Assembly: GCA_036897485.1 (NCBI GenBank)
Contig: JAYMTF010001878.1
Coordinates: 1 to 20,869 of the forward strand
Source of the DNA: Pelargonium nanum
Taxonomy: Eukaryota > Streptophyta > Magnoliopsida > Geraniales > Geraniaceae
Reading direction: 5' to 3'
Length of the DNA stretch: 20,869 nucleotides
Shown: positions 1 through 11,000 of the stretch, in pieces
Position numbering within the stretch: the stretch's first letter is position 1
Layout: every line of letters begins with the position of its first letter
Notes under the pieces: generated by a model
Database searches by the model: none
Seen by the model: only the letters and a program-made list of their open reading frames with translations
Told to the model about the DNA's origin: nothing
Made by a program: the position numbers and the translations under genes

Positions 1-1
1 G

Positions 2-1021
2 GAGGTCACGGGTAAGGTCAATAACTTGGCTATGGAGGATGAGGAGGTAGCGCTGAAGTATGGGGGGACAGAGGTCGTTGGGTCGAATAGAAGGGAGAAG
101 ATTTATAGTTCTGTGGGAAGTTTTTTATCAGATGCTCCCATTGATTTTGTTAACATGCAGCAGGCTACAGCTTGGTTATGGAGACCAAGGAGGGGGATAT
201 GACAAAAGAATTGTTTGCTCCCTCCCCGAGCCGCATAAAATCTTCAAGATACATGTTTGAGTTCTACGATGAGGAGGATGCCGAGAGGGCCGATAGGCAA
301 GGTCCATGGACATACAATGGAAATGCGTTAATTTTGGAGCGCCTAAAGGCAGGAGATAATCCATATGAGATGGAGTTGAACAACATAACCATATGGGTGC
401 AAGCACGGGGTATCCCGATGGGATACATGTCGGAGAGGGTTTGCATGGATCTAGGTGATGCAGTTGGTTGTTTTCTGGAATCAGATCCCAACAATTTTAG
501 AGGAATTGGGGCTTATATGCTCGTTTTCGGGTTCTTATGGACATAAAAATCCAATCAGAAGAAGGGCTAGGATGAAGGTTGCTCACTCAAGCAGCCACAT
601 AATACATTTTCAATATGAACGTCTTCCAACGTTCCGTTATTATTGTGGACGTCTGGGGCATACTGAAAAAGAGTGTGTTCGAGCTAAGGCGGTCTCGGGA
701 TTGGGAGCAGAAAGGGCGTATGGGACGTTTCTAATTGCGCCAAAAGGGAAGAGAACCGGAAAAGGAGCGCAGTGGATCCGTACTGGGGCCGATCAACCGT
801 GGGACAAGGAGGAGGTGGGGGTCGATGAACCGGTTTCATCTGCTCTCCAGGAAACTAAGGAGACTGAGCAAAGGGTAGTGACGGTCTTCAAGAGAAAGAG
901 AGGAGCTACTCCGGAGGAGAATGGCCGGTCGGTTGACGGGTCGAAAAACGGGTCTGAAGCGGGTCTGGATGGTCAGACCCGCATGGTCAGACCCGCTTTG
1001 GGTGAAGGGGTTGTTGAGTGA
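2..1021 (+). pseudogene. Decayed LINE-type ORF1 (DUF4283 + CCHC zinc knuckle), 5' end outside window
   Basis: This is the broken gag-like first ORF of a plant non-LTR retrotransposon; such proteins bind the element RNA. The reading is split over three frames. Frame 2 is open from 2 to 202, includes an ATG at 32, and contains SFLSDAPIDFVNM and LWRPRRG, typical of the start of DUF4283. Frame 1 then carries the rest of DUF4283 (172-546; FEFYDEEDAERADRQGPWTY, LNNITIWVQARGIP). A short frame-3 piece near 531-545 (VLMDI) leads to frame 2 again at 455-1021, with a basic stretch and a zinc knuckle at about 634-675. The knuckle reads RYYCGRLGHTEKEC, so the first cysteine of CX2CX4HX4C is arginine (codon cgt). 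The tail is basic and low in complexity. At least three frame changes mean it cannot make the family protein. No endonuclease or reverse transcriptase is visible here. Family assignment is by motif recognition. Confidence 0.85.
959..996. repeat. Two 14-bp tandem copies with a 9-bp inverted repeat
   Basis: The 14-mer ATGGTCAGACCCGC occurs twice back to back (969-982 and 983-996). The 9-mer GCGGGTCTG at 959-967 is the exact reverse complement of CAGACCCGC at 974-982 and again at 988-996, so the RNA could fold into either of two hairpins. It lies inside the 3' part of the decayed LINE ORF. Confidence 0.8.
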
Positions 1022-1345
1022 CTCCCGTGATAAAATCAGGTTGCGTAGTCATCTCGGTTTTTTCGGTCTGATTCAAATAAAAGTCCGACTTCGTTCGTCA
1101 TTAGTTGGACAAGCTGGGGGAGGGCTTGCTTAGTGCCCCCGGCTTGCGGGTCTGGGTAACACCCAGCCAAGTCGAGCAATGTCTCGTTATAAGGAAAAAT
1201 TCTTTGGTGGAGGTCATGGAAGTTTCCATGTTTAGTTTAGATTTTGATTATGTTGGTTTGCTAGTTTTGAATTATGGTAGTTTCTTTAAGGTCAATGTAA
1301 GTCCTATTTACAATTAATAAAAGTAGCAGGTTCAAGGTAAAAAAA
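1022..1345 (+). repeat. Probable 3' tail of the LINE-like element
   Basis: This segment directly follows the broken ORF. It starts GC-rich (about 1022-1190, including a run at 1110-1175 rich in CCC and GGG) and then turns AT-rich, ending near 1340 in an A-rich stretch. No open frame with recognisable domains is present. The A-rich end suits a LINE 3' terminus, which would mean the element lost its endonuclease and reverse transcriptase region by internal deletion. This is an inference; the target-site duplication cannot be tested because the left end is outside the window. Confidence 0.4.
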
Positions 1346-1402
1346 CAAAATTTAAAAATTAGATATCCGAGCGCCGCTGGACCAAAAGACTAGTTAGAAA
1401 AT

Positions 1403-1446
1403 ACAAGTGTAACATATTTTTTTTTGAAACGACAAGTCTAACATAT
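1403..1446. repeat. Short direct repeat in the gap between LINE tail and myosin 3' end
   Basis: ACAAGTGTAACATAT (1403-1417) and ACAAGTCTAACATAT (1432-1446) match at 14 of 15 positions and are separated by a T-run. The surrounding stretch 1346-1600 has no gene that I can support. It is AT-rich and lies between the LINE tail and the likely end of the myosin transcript. Confidence 0.55.
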
Positions 1447-1614
1447 GTAATTCATATGGACATCCACTATTATTATTCATAAAATTCAAATTTAGAGGGG
1501 ACAAAACTTTTTACCAAATTCTCTCGCCATCTCTTCGGTAAATTTCTATCCCATTTCTCTGTAAATCATTCAATCAAAGCCCTTTTGGTGTAACAGTGAT
1601 TTCAGGTAAACTTA

Positions 1615-1624
1615 TTTATTTATT
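1615..1624 (-). terminator. Probable poly(A) signals of the myosin gene
   Basis: On the minus strand two overlapping AATAAA hexamers occur (1615-1620 and 1619-1624), about 200 nt past the myosin stop codon at 1822-1824. This is a normal distance for a plant 3' UTR. No other gene end nearby would use them. Confidence 0.6.
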
Positions 1625-1821
1625 TCAATTTCATTTTTATGCTTCATATAGAAACCTTCGAAACCAAAAAAAATATATTAGTAACATACAAACCTTTCAC
1701 AGTAACCTCAGGTACAATTTGAATAAAAAATCATCTCTGTGATCCTCAATTGTTTCATCTCACTAAAAAAATTTACATTTTTCTCAATCCAAAATTGGGC
1801 AAAACCAGATAAATGATAAAT

Positions 1822-4559
1822 TCAGTCTGTTCCTATTTGTGGCAACAGGAAATGGAAATCGGACCTATGCCTCAGTAGTGGCGGTGGCTCCACGTCGGAT
1901 ACACTTAAGCTGATGTCAGCTCCCAATGATCGGAACAGCTCTTCCATTATAAAAGGTATGCTGGATTCAAAATGCAATACAATGTTGTTATGTTCTCATT
2001 ATATTCTTTTCAATCTTCTTGTGTTTCTACAAATTTTCATGTATTTGGTTGTTGTTGTGGTTTACAACAAGCACAGCAAATGTGTTTAGATGGAAATAGT
2101 TTCATTTTAACTGTCAATGTAGATTGGACTTTGAAAATAAATTTTCTGAGGTTTTGATGTTGAAAATATTGAAAACAATGTCTTCAAACTTTTGTAAATC
2201 AAACATGATCTCGGATGTTTTTCTGTATGCATTTGTTTTTTGTTTTGTTTTTGTGTATCTGGTTTATATTTACTAAATTCATAAAAGTTACTTGTAAACA
2301 AAAAGAAATCTATACAAAAATGTTAATTACCTGGCGTCAACATCGAGCAAGAATGAATTACTGGGCATACTGATAGAATCTTCTGCCATCATTGCTCTCA
2401 TCTTGCTAATTACCTGCCAGTCCAAATTTCAGAAAGCTCATGGGCATGCACAACAAGGGCGTGGCGGGGTAGTTTGATAATGGCATTTGGGGATTTCTTT
2501 TCCTCATAAAGATTAAGTGAAAAGTGAAAAGTTAATGTTCAGAACTATATTAATGTGGAAGTTCACTTACCTCTGGAGATAGTCCTTGGGTTCCATATTT
2601 GTCATCCCAAAACATAGTTCCAATACGATATATTTGTGGGATGCTTAATACCTGATACAATTAGTAGTGTGAAAATTTGCAGAAGTTAGAGTTTGACTGT
2701 AGGTTGTTGGATTACCTAGAAATCTGATTTGTGAAAATATTACAAAAGAACATGATCAGCCCTGTAGTCTTATATTAGGAGAACATGATCATTTTTTTTT
2801 TTCATTTGCCAGATACTGTATTTGAAACTTTGAAATTCAAAATGTTAATTATCTTTCTGAACTTTTTCCCAACTATCTAGCAGGATATAAAATAATCATT
2901 TGTCAATGGACAATAATTATAAATTGACTACGTGACTGAAGCACTAGGCTGGGTGAGTTACCGGACAAAGCTCGTTTGTAATCTCATCCAAAGATTTCAG
3001 AGCTTTTTGATGCAAAACCTGCAAGGATAAATCATTATTTTTATATTTGGATTATTGTTATTAGAAAGTTGATTAGCTTAGCTATCTGCATTGCATACCA
3101 GAAACCCTACAGCCTGCCTTATGTGTTGGAGTGCCTCCCATGATGATCCGGCAAACTGTACAACAAGTTAAACTATAAATTACTTTATTGTTCCTATCGT
3201 TGTCCATGGTTTGAATTAGTGAGCTGGCAGTTTATCTGACCTGATCTTTTGCTTTGATGCACCACTGTTCCAATTCTTGCAAACCTGCCTTTACATATTC
3301 TCCATTGCTAAATGAGCAGCACTCTCGACGGAGCAATAAGCTGCCATATCATGGATATAGATATTTTAAGGGGGTTTTCATTGTGAAATGCTTAATCTTT
3401 TTTAGTAGAGTATCTTTGCTTACCTGTTGAAGAGCTGGACATTTATGAACGAGAAAACCTGATTAAAGATCTTCCTTGTGAGCATAGAAGGGACCTGAGG
3501 ACGTCAGAAGTTAGTACATTTATACTTGGATCATCTCTACTCCAAAATAAAGAATTTGGAAACTAAAGGAGGTACAAAGTGGATTTATGCTTACAAAGTT
3601 CTCAGACATTATACCCAAGGTATGATCTAGTATACTGACAATGCTTTGCCAGTGAATGCTTGATGCTTGTTGTTTTACAACAATATTTGAATGAATATTT
3701 TTGGATGTTCTTCTTATTGATCTGATCCTTGAAGATCTTGGTGCCTGTTGATGATAGTTAACAGTTCATGCATATTTTAAACAATGTTGTTTTCTTGATG
3801 AGACGCAAAATTTGTCTTTACATAAGATGCTTACCTGAATGCACAGATTCAAGAATGGACTGATCTCCTTCTTCAAACTATCACGGATCATCCCATATAT
3901 TTTCTCAACACACGCAGTTAAATGTTGCTTAAAGAGTAATGCTGGGTACTTAGCTTCTACATTTGAATGATTGTTTGTTTTTCCATCCATTCCACTGTAC
4001 CCAGTTGAGATTCCCATACCCGTTGAAGATGAACGGAAACCCTGACAGTTCATTGTATATTTAGTGTTATTATTTTCTGCATGGATTTTGATGTACTGTT
4101 TGCTCGAATGAGCTTACCTGTGCCATTTTACCAAATAAGGTAATGGGTGATGTTCGGTTTCGGTATGGCTTTGCATATGGTGCATTGCTTGCCTTGAGTG
4201 TACTTTGTAGAAGAAACAGGAGAGTAGAAGTTGTTGAGAGCCAATATGATAGATCACTGATATTGTTGTTTTGAACCTTCAAGGATTTAGAAATCCAGTT
4301 TCACATGTCAGATGGTCCTCATTTGATCATGCTTGCTTTAGAATTCCTATGTGGAGCGTATTAAAATTGAATTAGTTGGGAGTATTACCTCAATAGATGA
4401 TTGGATAGTGTGAATAACCCTATCAAATATAGTCGTCTTGTCTGCTTCAAAGGACCGCCACTGGATAAGAGCTTTATACACAATGCAGGCAGCAATAGGT
4501 CTGTTCTTATCAAAACACTTTTCTTCCACCAGACATTTTATCAGTGCATCATGATTTTC
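1822..4559 (-). other. Myosin XI globular cargo-binding tail with DIL domain (exons 30-40)
   Basis: The tail begins with [20 protein letters not shown] and continues with [52 protein letters not shown] and [11 protein letters not shown], all characteristic of the plant myosin XI dilute-type tail that binds cargo adaptors. The last exon (1822-1960) ends in [18 protein letters not shown] then PQIGTD and a TGA, the conserved C-terminal motif. The tail is complete. Confidence 0.93.
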
Positions 4560-5063
4560 CTGTTTATGGGAAGCAAAGGGAAGGAATAATCATGGAAAAT
4601 TAATTTCATTAGGTGTTCTGATCTGCAGTGAATATGAAATTTGCCAATAATTTTAGTTCTGCACTACAAACCTGCTGCTTTTCTGTTAGGGATCTTTGCT
4701 TAGTTAGGACAGAGAAAACAGATTCTGACTCCTGAAAATGGAAATGACCCATGAGATCTAAAATTACGCATGCCTAGTATGCTCTCCTATTGAACAAAGT
4801 TTATGAATAACCTACCTTTGTTGTTTGAAGCTCTTCTCTAATATGATGTCCATTTTCAAGACTCTGTGCCGCCATAAAAGGTCAGACTCAAATAATAAAA
4901 TGATTGTAATCGAAAAAAGGCAGTTTGAAGTAGTAAACCTTGAGTTCTGACTGTCTCCTTTCAGGAGTGGCTATCTGCTGAGCTGCTGCTTTTTTCCGGA
5001 GGTAGTCATTTTCTGACTCCAATTTTTCAACCCTACTCTTGAGACTGGATAAAAAAGGAAAGT

Positions 5064-5094
<31 letters not shown>

Positions 5095-8000
5095 AACAAG
5101 TGGTGATTTCCAACTTTTTCTATGAGTTCATAGTACACCCTATATAAGCCCCACAAATTTAATATTGGATTGTACATGGAAATTTCTGTTATGACAATCT
5201 CAGTCACTTTCAGTAATATAATTTCAACATTTGTCTCACAAGATGCAGCTTGCAGAGTTTATACATGAATTTGTCTATGATATCCATCATTCGCATGTCA
5301 TCATGATGTGTGTTTCTAATGAGAGATACAGTATTTCCCTTATATTCATCTCAATCTGTCAACCTTGTAACTAACTTGCATGATGTAGCAGAATATCTTC
5401 CTCTCAATTTGATACATTATTTTTTTCTCAACTCAACTCTGCTGATTCTTTGACTTATCATGTTTGGAATTACTTCTCCCTAGTTACTGAACTATCAACA
5501 AGGCTAGAGAGATAAATACAACAGCACATATTTCTTAGCAGGAAAGGTTGTGCTATATTGAAGACCTTACCTTTCCAATTCTTCACTGAGGTCTTCATTA
5601 GTTGAAGAAACGAGAGCTTGTTGGCGTAGAACCTGGTTCTCAGATTCAAGGTTGGACAAGTTCAATTCTAATCTGAGAGTCATAAAAAGTATATAGTAGG
5701 TTAAAACGAGTTGATGATTACAGAAGCATCTTTCTAACTACCTCAACCTTGTCTACCTGCCAATGGCCTCTTGAAGTTCTGCTGCTTTCAACTGTGCTTC
5801 TTCAGATTCCTTAAGCCTTTCTTGACTCTCCTTTTCAACTTTGGAATACTTCTCCTCAAAATCCTCCATTCTGCTTTTCATTTCTCTTAGCTCAGCCTGC
5901 ATATTTCTAATCTATATTAAATTCTGTGTATGCATGCTCATCACATGCCAGTTACAAGTTATACAATGTTAAATATGTGCCAATAGCTTTTGCTGCATTG
6001 GGTAAGATTCTATATGGAAGGATCATTCAGTTTCCTTTCCGTTTCCCTTTCCCTGTACATTTTTTTTGAAATCCCCTCCAACAATGCTCTGACTACATGG
6101 ATCATTTTCTACAGACATCAACTGAAAGGCTTTATAACATGGTTGATATGTAGAATTCCTCTCTTCATTGTAGGGCATTGGGGAAAATTGTGGTAAAACA
6201 TTAGAGACAGTTTTTAGATGTTACCTCCAACTCATCATTGTGGTTTGTCAGTAGCTCCAGCTTTGTGTTGTCTACAACTGGAACCTCTTTGATGACCGGT
6301 AGAGCTTGTTCTATGGCTAACTTTGCTGCTTCTTTCTCATGGACAATGGCCGCATGGGCTTCATCTAGTTGGCCTTGCATTTCTAGTAGAGCTGTTTGCA
6401 GCTTTGCAATTTCTTGTCCCTTAGCTTCTTCAAGATCAACCTAAAAGAGCACAAGTGGATGTAAGTTGTAACCAACACAAGTATTATCCAAGCATCAAGG
6501 TTTGACATTTTTCAACACAAATCTTGACTAGTTGAAAAGTGTTCATATAACTCTAGATACTTCAGTGAAGTTGGCCAAGCTAACTTAATTATTAGGTTCG
6601 AGGTTTTGGTGCTAAATTTCATTATATCTAATGAAGACAACAATGTGGCCAAGCATCACTGAATCAAAGTGGTTGAATGAGGAGGATGAGAATATAACTC
6701 TCATGTGTTTGTTACATTGTAGCATTATTGAGCTGTTAGCCTAGGACTGATAATTTGACAGAGAAATATACCCTCATATGCTTTTCAAGTTCTAGTCTCC
6801 ATGATAGTTCTTCAACTCGCTTCTCCAACTTGTCCTTTGCTTCCTTAAGTGCCCCAGTTTCTCTTGCAGCCTGCATAGAACATCTTTTAGTTCTTTTGCA
6901 CATTTAGGGAATTTAATCTACTTTATAGAACAGTTGGGAGCTGAGAATTGATGTATAAGTTCAAACAAATGTGTTCTATTTAAAGTATATCAACTCACCA
7001 TCCTGAGCTTTCTGAGTTCTTTCTTTGCCACCTTTCCTCTCCACAGGCATTGAAGTGCAAGAGTTGCCTTCTGCTTCTCTTTATAAGCATGAAGAGCTTG
7101 GAATCTTCGCCACTCAGTCTGGAATAAACAACAGTAAATATCAAAATCAAAAGTATTACTTAGTTGAGAATTTTTTTAGCCAAAATTCTAATCAGCTTCA
7201 TGCTCTATATCCTGATAATTTGTCCAAGTCTAATTTAAAAATGAAATACCTTACTTTATCTTGGATTTTTTAACTAAACAAGAGGAACTTAGATTATTCT
7301 GTATAAAAGATATATATATATATAGACAAAAAATGTGTACCTTCAATTATTTTCTATGCACACATTAATGTGTTCTTTCCCAATATATAATTCCTCCCAG
7401 ATTATTTTTACCTGAACAATGATTGCAGCCTTAGTTCTTCTTCTGTATCTGAATTCATTTCTAGCTGCCATTGCTCGTAATCCATTTTGTATAACTAACG
7501 CTGATGCTTGTAAGTTTGTGTATGATTTCATTGCTCTGTGAGCGCGGACAAGCTTCTGCATACGAATTGAAGCAGCTTCCCTTCTCATATATTCATAGAG
7601 TTTACGTGCGAGTTTTGCTGCAAGGACGAGGCAAGAACATTATCATTTTAGTTAGTCCTAAGAAGTGACTGTAAATTTTAAAATTTATCCTGGTCTTTGA
7701 GAATCAGGTCCAGGTATTCACACAAAATTTGACCTACTTAAAGGTCAAAACAGAACACAAGCCTCTAACCTGATCAGTTTTAAAGATTATAAGTATTTTG
7801 TAACTAATTGTATTACAAAGGGGAAAATAATTATGATAGCGTTTGGATTAGAATTTTCATTCAGGGATGGGGATGAGATTCTCATTGTTCATGCTTGGAT
7901 TGTGATTTTTATGTCATGAAAAGTGCTCTGGAATGTGAATCATTCCAAACTTTTTAATCCAAATGCTACCTATTTGGCTACTTTCAAGTTGGCAGGATAT

Positions 8001-11000
8001 TGGAACTAACTGCAAGTCTTTCAGGATAGGTTCTTATTGCGAAAAAAATGCTCTCTTGAGCTGATTACATACTCAATCTGCATAATTTATTTTGGTGGAT
8101 TAATGTCTGTTTATTAAGTATTATTATTATTATTATAAGTTTTCAACATAGGGTGAAAGAGAGTAACCTCTCCAACTTTTCTGCATATCAATAGTTGCCT
8201 TCCGGAGTGTAATAAATTCTTTTCTGCTTAGATATGTTCGGATTTGCCTTTGGATGCGCCTAGCAGCATTAGCCAAAACTTCAGTTCTTCGTGCATCTAA
8301 CTCAGCCATCTGTCCAGCTCTAAGGAACACTTTTGTCTTCCCAATCTGAAATGGAGCATTGGGCAGAATATATTTACTATAGTATAATTTTTTCCTGGGA
8401 AAGTATGTGACTTGTAGTTCATATATATCATCATATATGGTAGTAGTTTCATGTCTGGATTTACCTGATAGCCTTTTAAGCCCATTCTGTCACAAATGGC
8501 AATGCATGCTGCTTTCTCGTCGGATCTGTATGTGAAAAAGAAATATTTACTCTTATATAACCGAGTTAATGATTTCTTTTAGATAGAGAATGTAGCTCAG
8601 TTGGGGGACAATGCTCAAATTCTAGCCTTAACTCTTGAGATCCCAGGTTTTCCCCCTCCCCACTATGTTAAAGCTACAGTCATGAAATTTAATTGAAAGA
8701 AAGAGTTTTATGTATTTTAAATTTATACCCATCCAGAACGTCGGGAGATAGCATTCCAAAACGTTCAAGGAACTCATAAAATGTTCGTTTTGTTGGATAG
8801 CCTGCACAGCTTATCCTAATTGCCTCCAGTACACCCTGCCACATTGTCCATTTAGAAGAAATAGGTTTAAAATAGCAACTTCTGAAGGATATGAAATGCA
8901 ATCAGTGTAATAGAGAGAATTTTACTTACACCACATCTTAACTGGCTCAAAACATTGCAGTTCTCAAATATTCCAGGCTTCAAAACTGTATTGGGCTTTA
9001 CACATCTGATATAATGTGGCTCTGTTGTGCTCAGTGTTTCCATTAGAGATTGTAGTTGTTGCTGGATGTTGCATTTTGCCCAAAGAGTAAGTTAGGGCCG
9101 TATAGCTTTTGAAATTGAATTGGATTTCTCTGAGGATTTTGGCTTACCTTGAAGCGGGTACCAAGAGAAGAAAACTTGGATTGCTTTGATGTTTCCACAG
9201 GTAGTGGAGGGAAGAGATTTGCGACAAAGGGGCATGCAGAATCAATTAATAAAGCTTGATGTTCTGCCACAACATAATCCTTGTTTTTGTCAAGGAAATG
9301 ATCTGCCTGGTATGTGACCTATTGATCAAAAGTTTTATGATTAGAAGCTGAAAAATGTATCATTTTTAACCGAATCACCAATTACAGTTCTAGATTCTGC
9401 TTACATCTCCAGCATAATGGTTGACTGTGAAACTTGTTTGAGCAAGTTTTGGCTTGCTGAAGCGCTTGTGTGCTTTATATGTCTGGTACATCTTTTGTGC
9501 AAATGTTTCATGAGTTGACTTGGGAAACATACTGCATATATAGTAAACGCATGGTTACATAATCTTTGCCTCCTTTTTTTGCCAGTATATACTTTTCACT
9601 AGTAATGAATAATCTGTTTTTCTTTCCCCTGTTATATATTTGTTTATTTAACCTTTTGCATTCATATAAGGTTGGTGCTTCAAGATTGAGGGGCTTGTGT
9701 TTTCATTTTTAAGTAAAAGGTCAGCCCACGAGACTTCAACCATGGTGGGGAGTAGGGGTTGTCATTTATGTACGCAACCTTACCCCAGGCTGCTGACCTC
9801 AAGGTCACAAGGTAACAACCTTAACCGTTGCGCCAAGGCTGACCCTCATATAGTACATTGGTAGTATTTTACTGGCCAAGTACTTATCATAAAACATAAT
9901 GCTGTAAGTAGGCAAAATATGTACCATGCTTCGTCAAGAAGAGCAATTATACCCCCAGGTTTCTGCAGGTAAGGACATAAAATACATTGTAATATTAAGT
10001 AAATAACCATATAAATCATAATATGCATGCTAGCATGTAATGGCCTTTAGATAAAGTTAGTACCTTTTCAATAAGATCCAAAACATCCTGGTTATCTACA
10101 AATTCAACGTAGCTCCAGTTTATTTCCTCCCTTGTGTACTCTTCTTGCTCCATCTTGAACACATGCTGTGGATAAATTTTGGTCCAGTGTTATGTAAAGA
10201 GATTGCAAAGCAAAAATGTGGAATCTGTGTTTAGAATTGTCTTTTTTACCTGATTGAAATGCTGTTGCAACTTCTCATTTGTTAGATTGATGCACAGCTG
10301 CTCAAAACTACCAGTTGTGACATCTAATTAGGTATTCCTGATAAACTGTAAAATTGTGAATATGTTGCTAAGTAACCCAATGTACATTGATGTACCTGTT
10401 AATCTTGAAGCTCTCGAAGCCATATATATCAAGAACACCAATTAAGCTTTTTGCATTCGGATTTTGCCCAATGAAATTGTTTATCTTATCCACAAGCCTG
10501 CCATTGTTCATGATACCATATGATGTAATCAGTCTTTTGCTAACATATTAAATTAGGTTTAGGAAGTGCAAGTTAATAACCAAATGGGAATTGGGCTAGA
10601 TATGTTTGTTACTGCTAACAAGCAGTTTGCATATAAGGGTCCGTCTATTTTGCTTACCAATCAAATAATCTGGAGTAAACTGTCTTAGCCAGGGCATCAC
10701 GACTTAGGGTAGCTTGATCAGGATCTAGTAGCTTAGTAATATTACCATCTGGAGTAACTATGACCCGCTTGCAGAGTGAGTCTTCCAGTGCCGTTTTGTC
10801 ACACCTGTGTTGAAGCATTATTAGAATCTAGCCAAGAAATATAAGTCTAGATGGTTGAAGTTGATATAAGTTCTAACATTAATAGCTCTGCAACTGTTTG
10901 AAGATGATAGATTGATTTCTCATCTTTCAGTTTTGAAGAATCCACTTCCTTTCCTTTGACAAAGTTAATGTTTCCAAGATGCAGGATAGCAGCTACCACG

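Larger units (their letters stand above)
6999..8345 (-). other. Myosin XI lever arm: six IQ motifs (exons 20-22)
   Basis: Exons 8168-8345, 7412-7617 and 6999-7118 encode the end of the converter ([20 protein letters not shown]) and six IQ-type calmodulin-binding repeats. The repeats start near residues 738, 761, 786, 809, 833 and 857. They are recognisable from cores such as [31 protein letters not shown] and [15 protein letters not shown]. Six IQ motifs is the class XI norm. In the second, the usual RG pair reads RA, with the alanine codon split by intron 20. Confidence 0.9.

Noticed and set aside
1849..1955. Plus-strand open frame of 36 codons ([18 protein letters not shown]) flanked by AG and GT, looking like an isolated exon
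   Set aside because: It is the opposite strand of the last myosin exon (1822-1960), whose minus-strand frame matches the conserved tail end and completes the gene in phase.
4971..5207. Minus-strand frame with a run of tyrosines
   Set aside because: The tyrosine run is a translated (TAA)n microsatellite inside intron 26; the frame only overlaps part of exon 27.
8585..8668. Functional tRNA gene
   Set aside because: Despite a perfect A-box, the B-box is degenerate and no acceptor or anticodon stem pairs properly.
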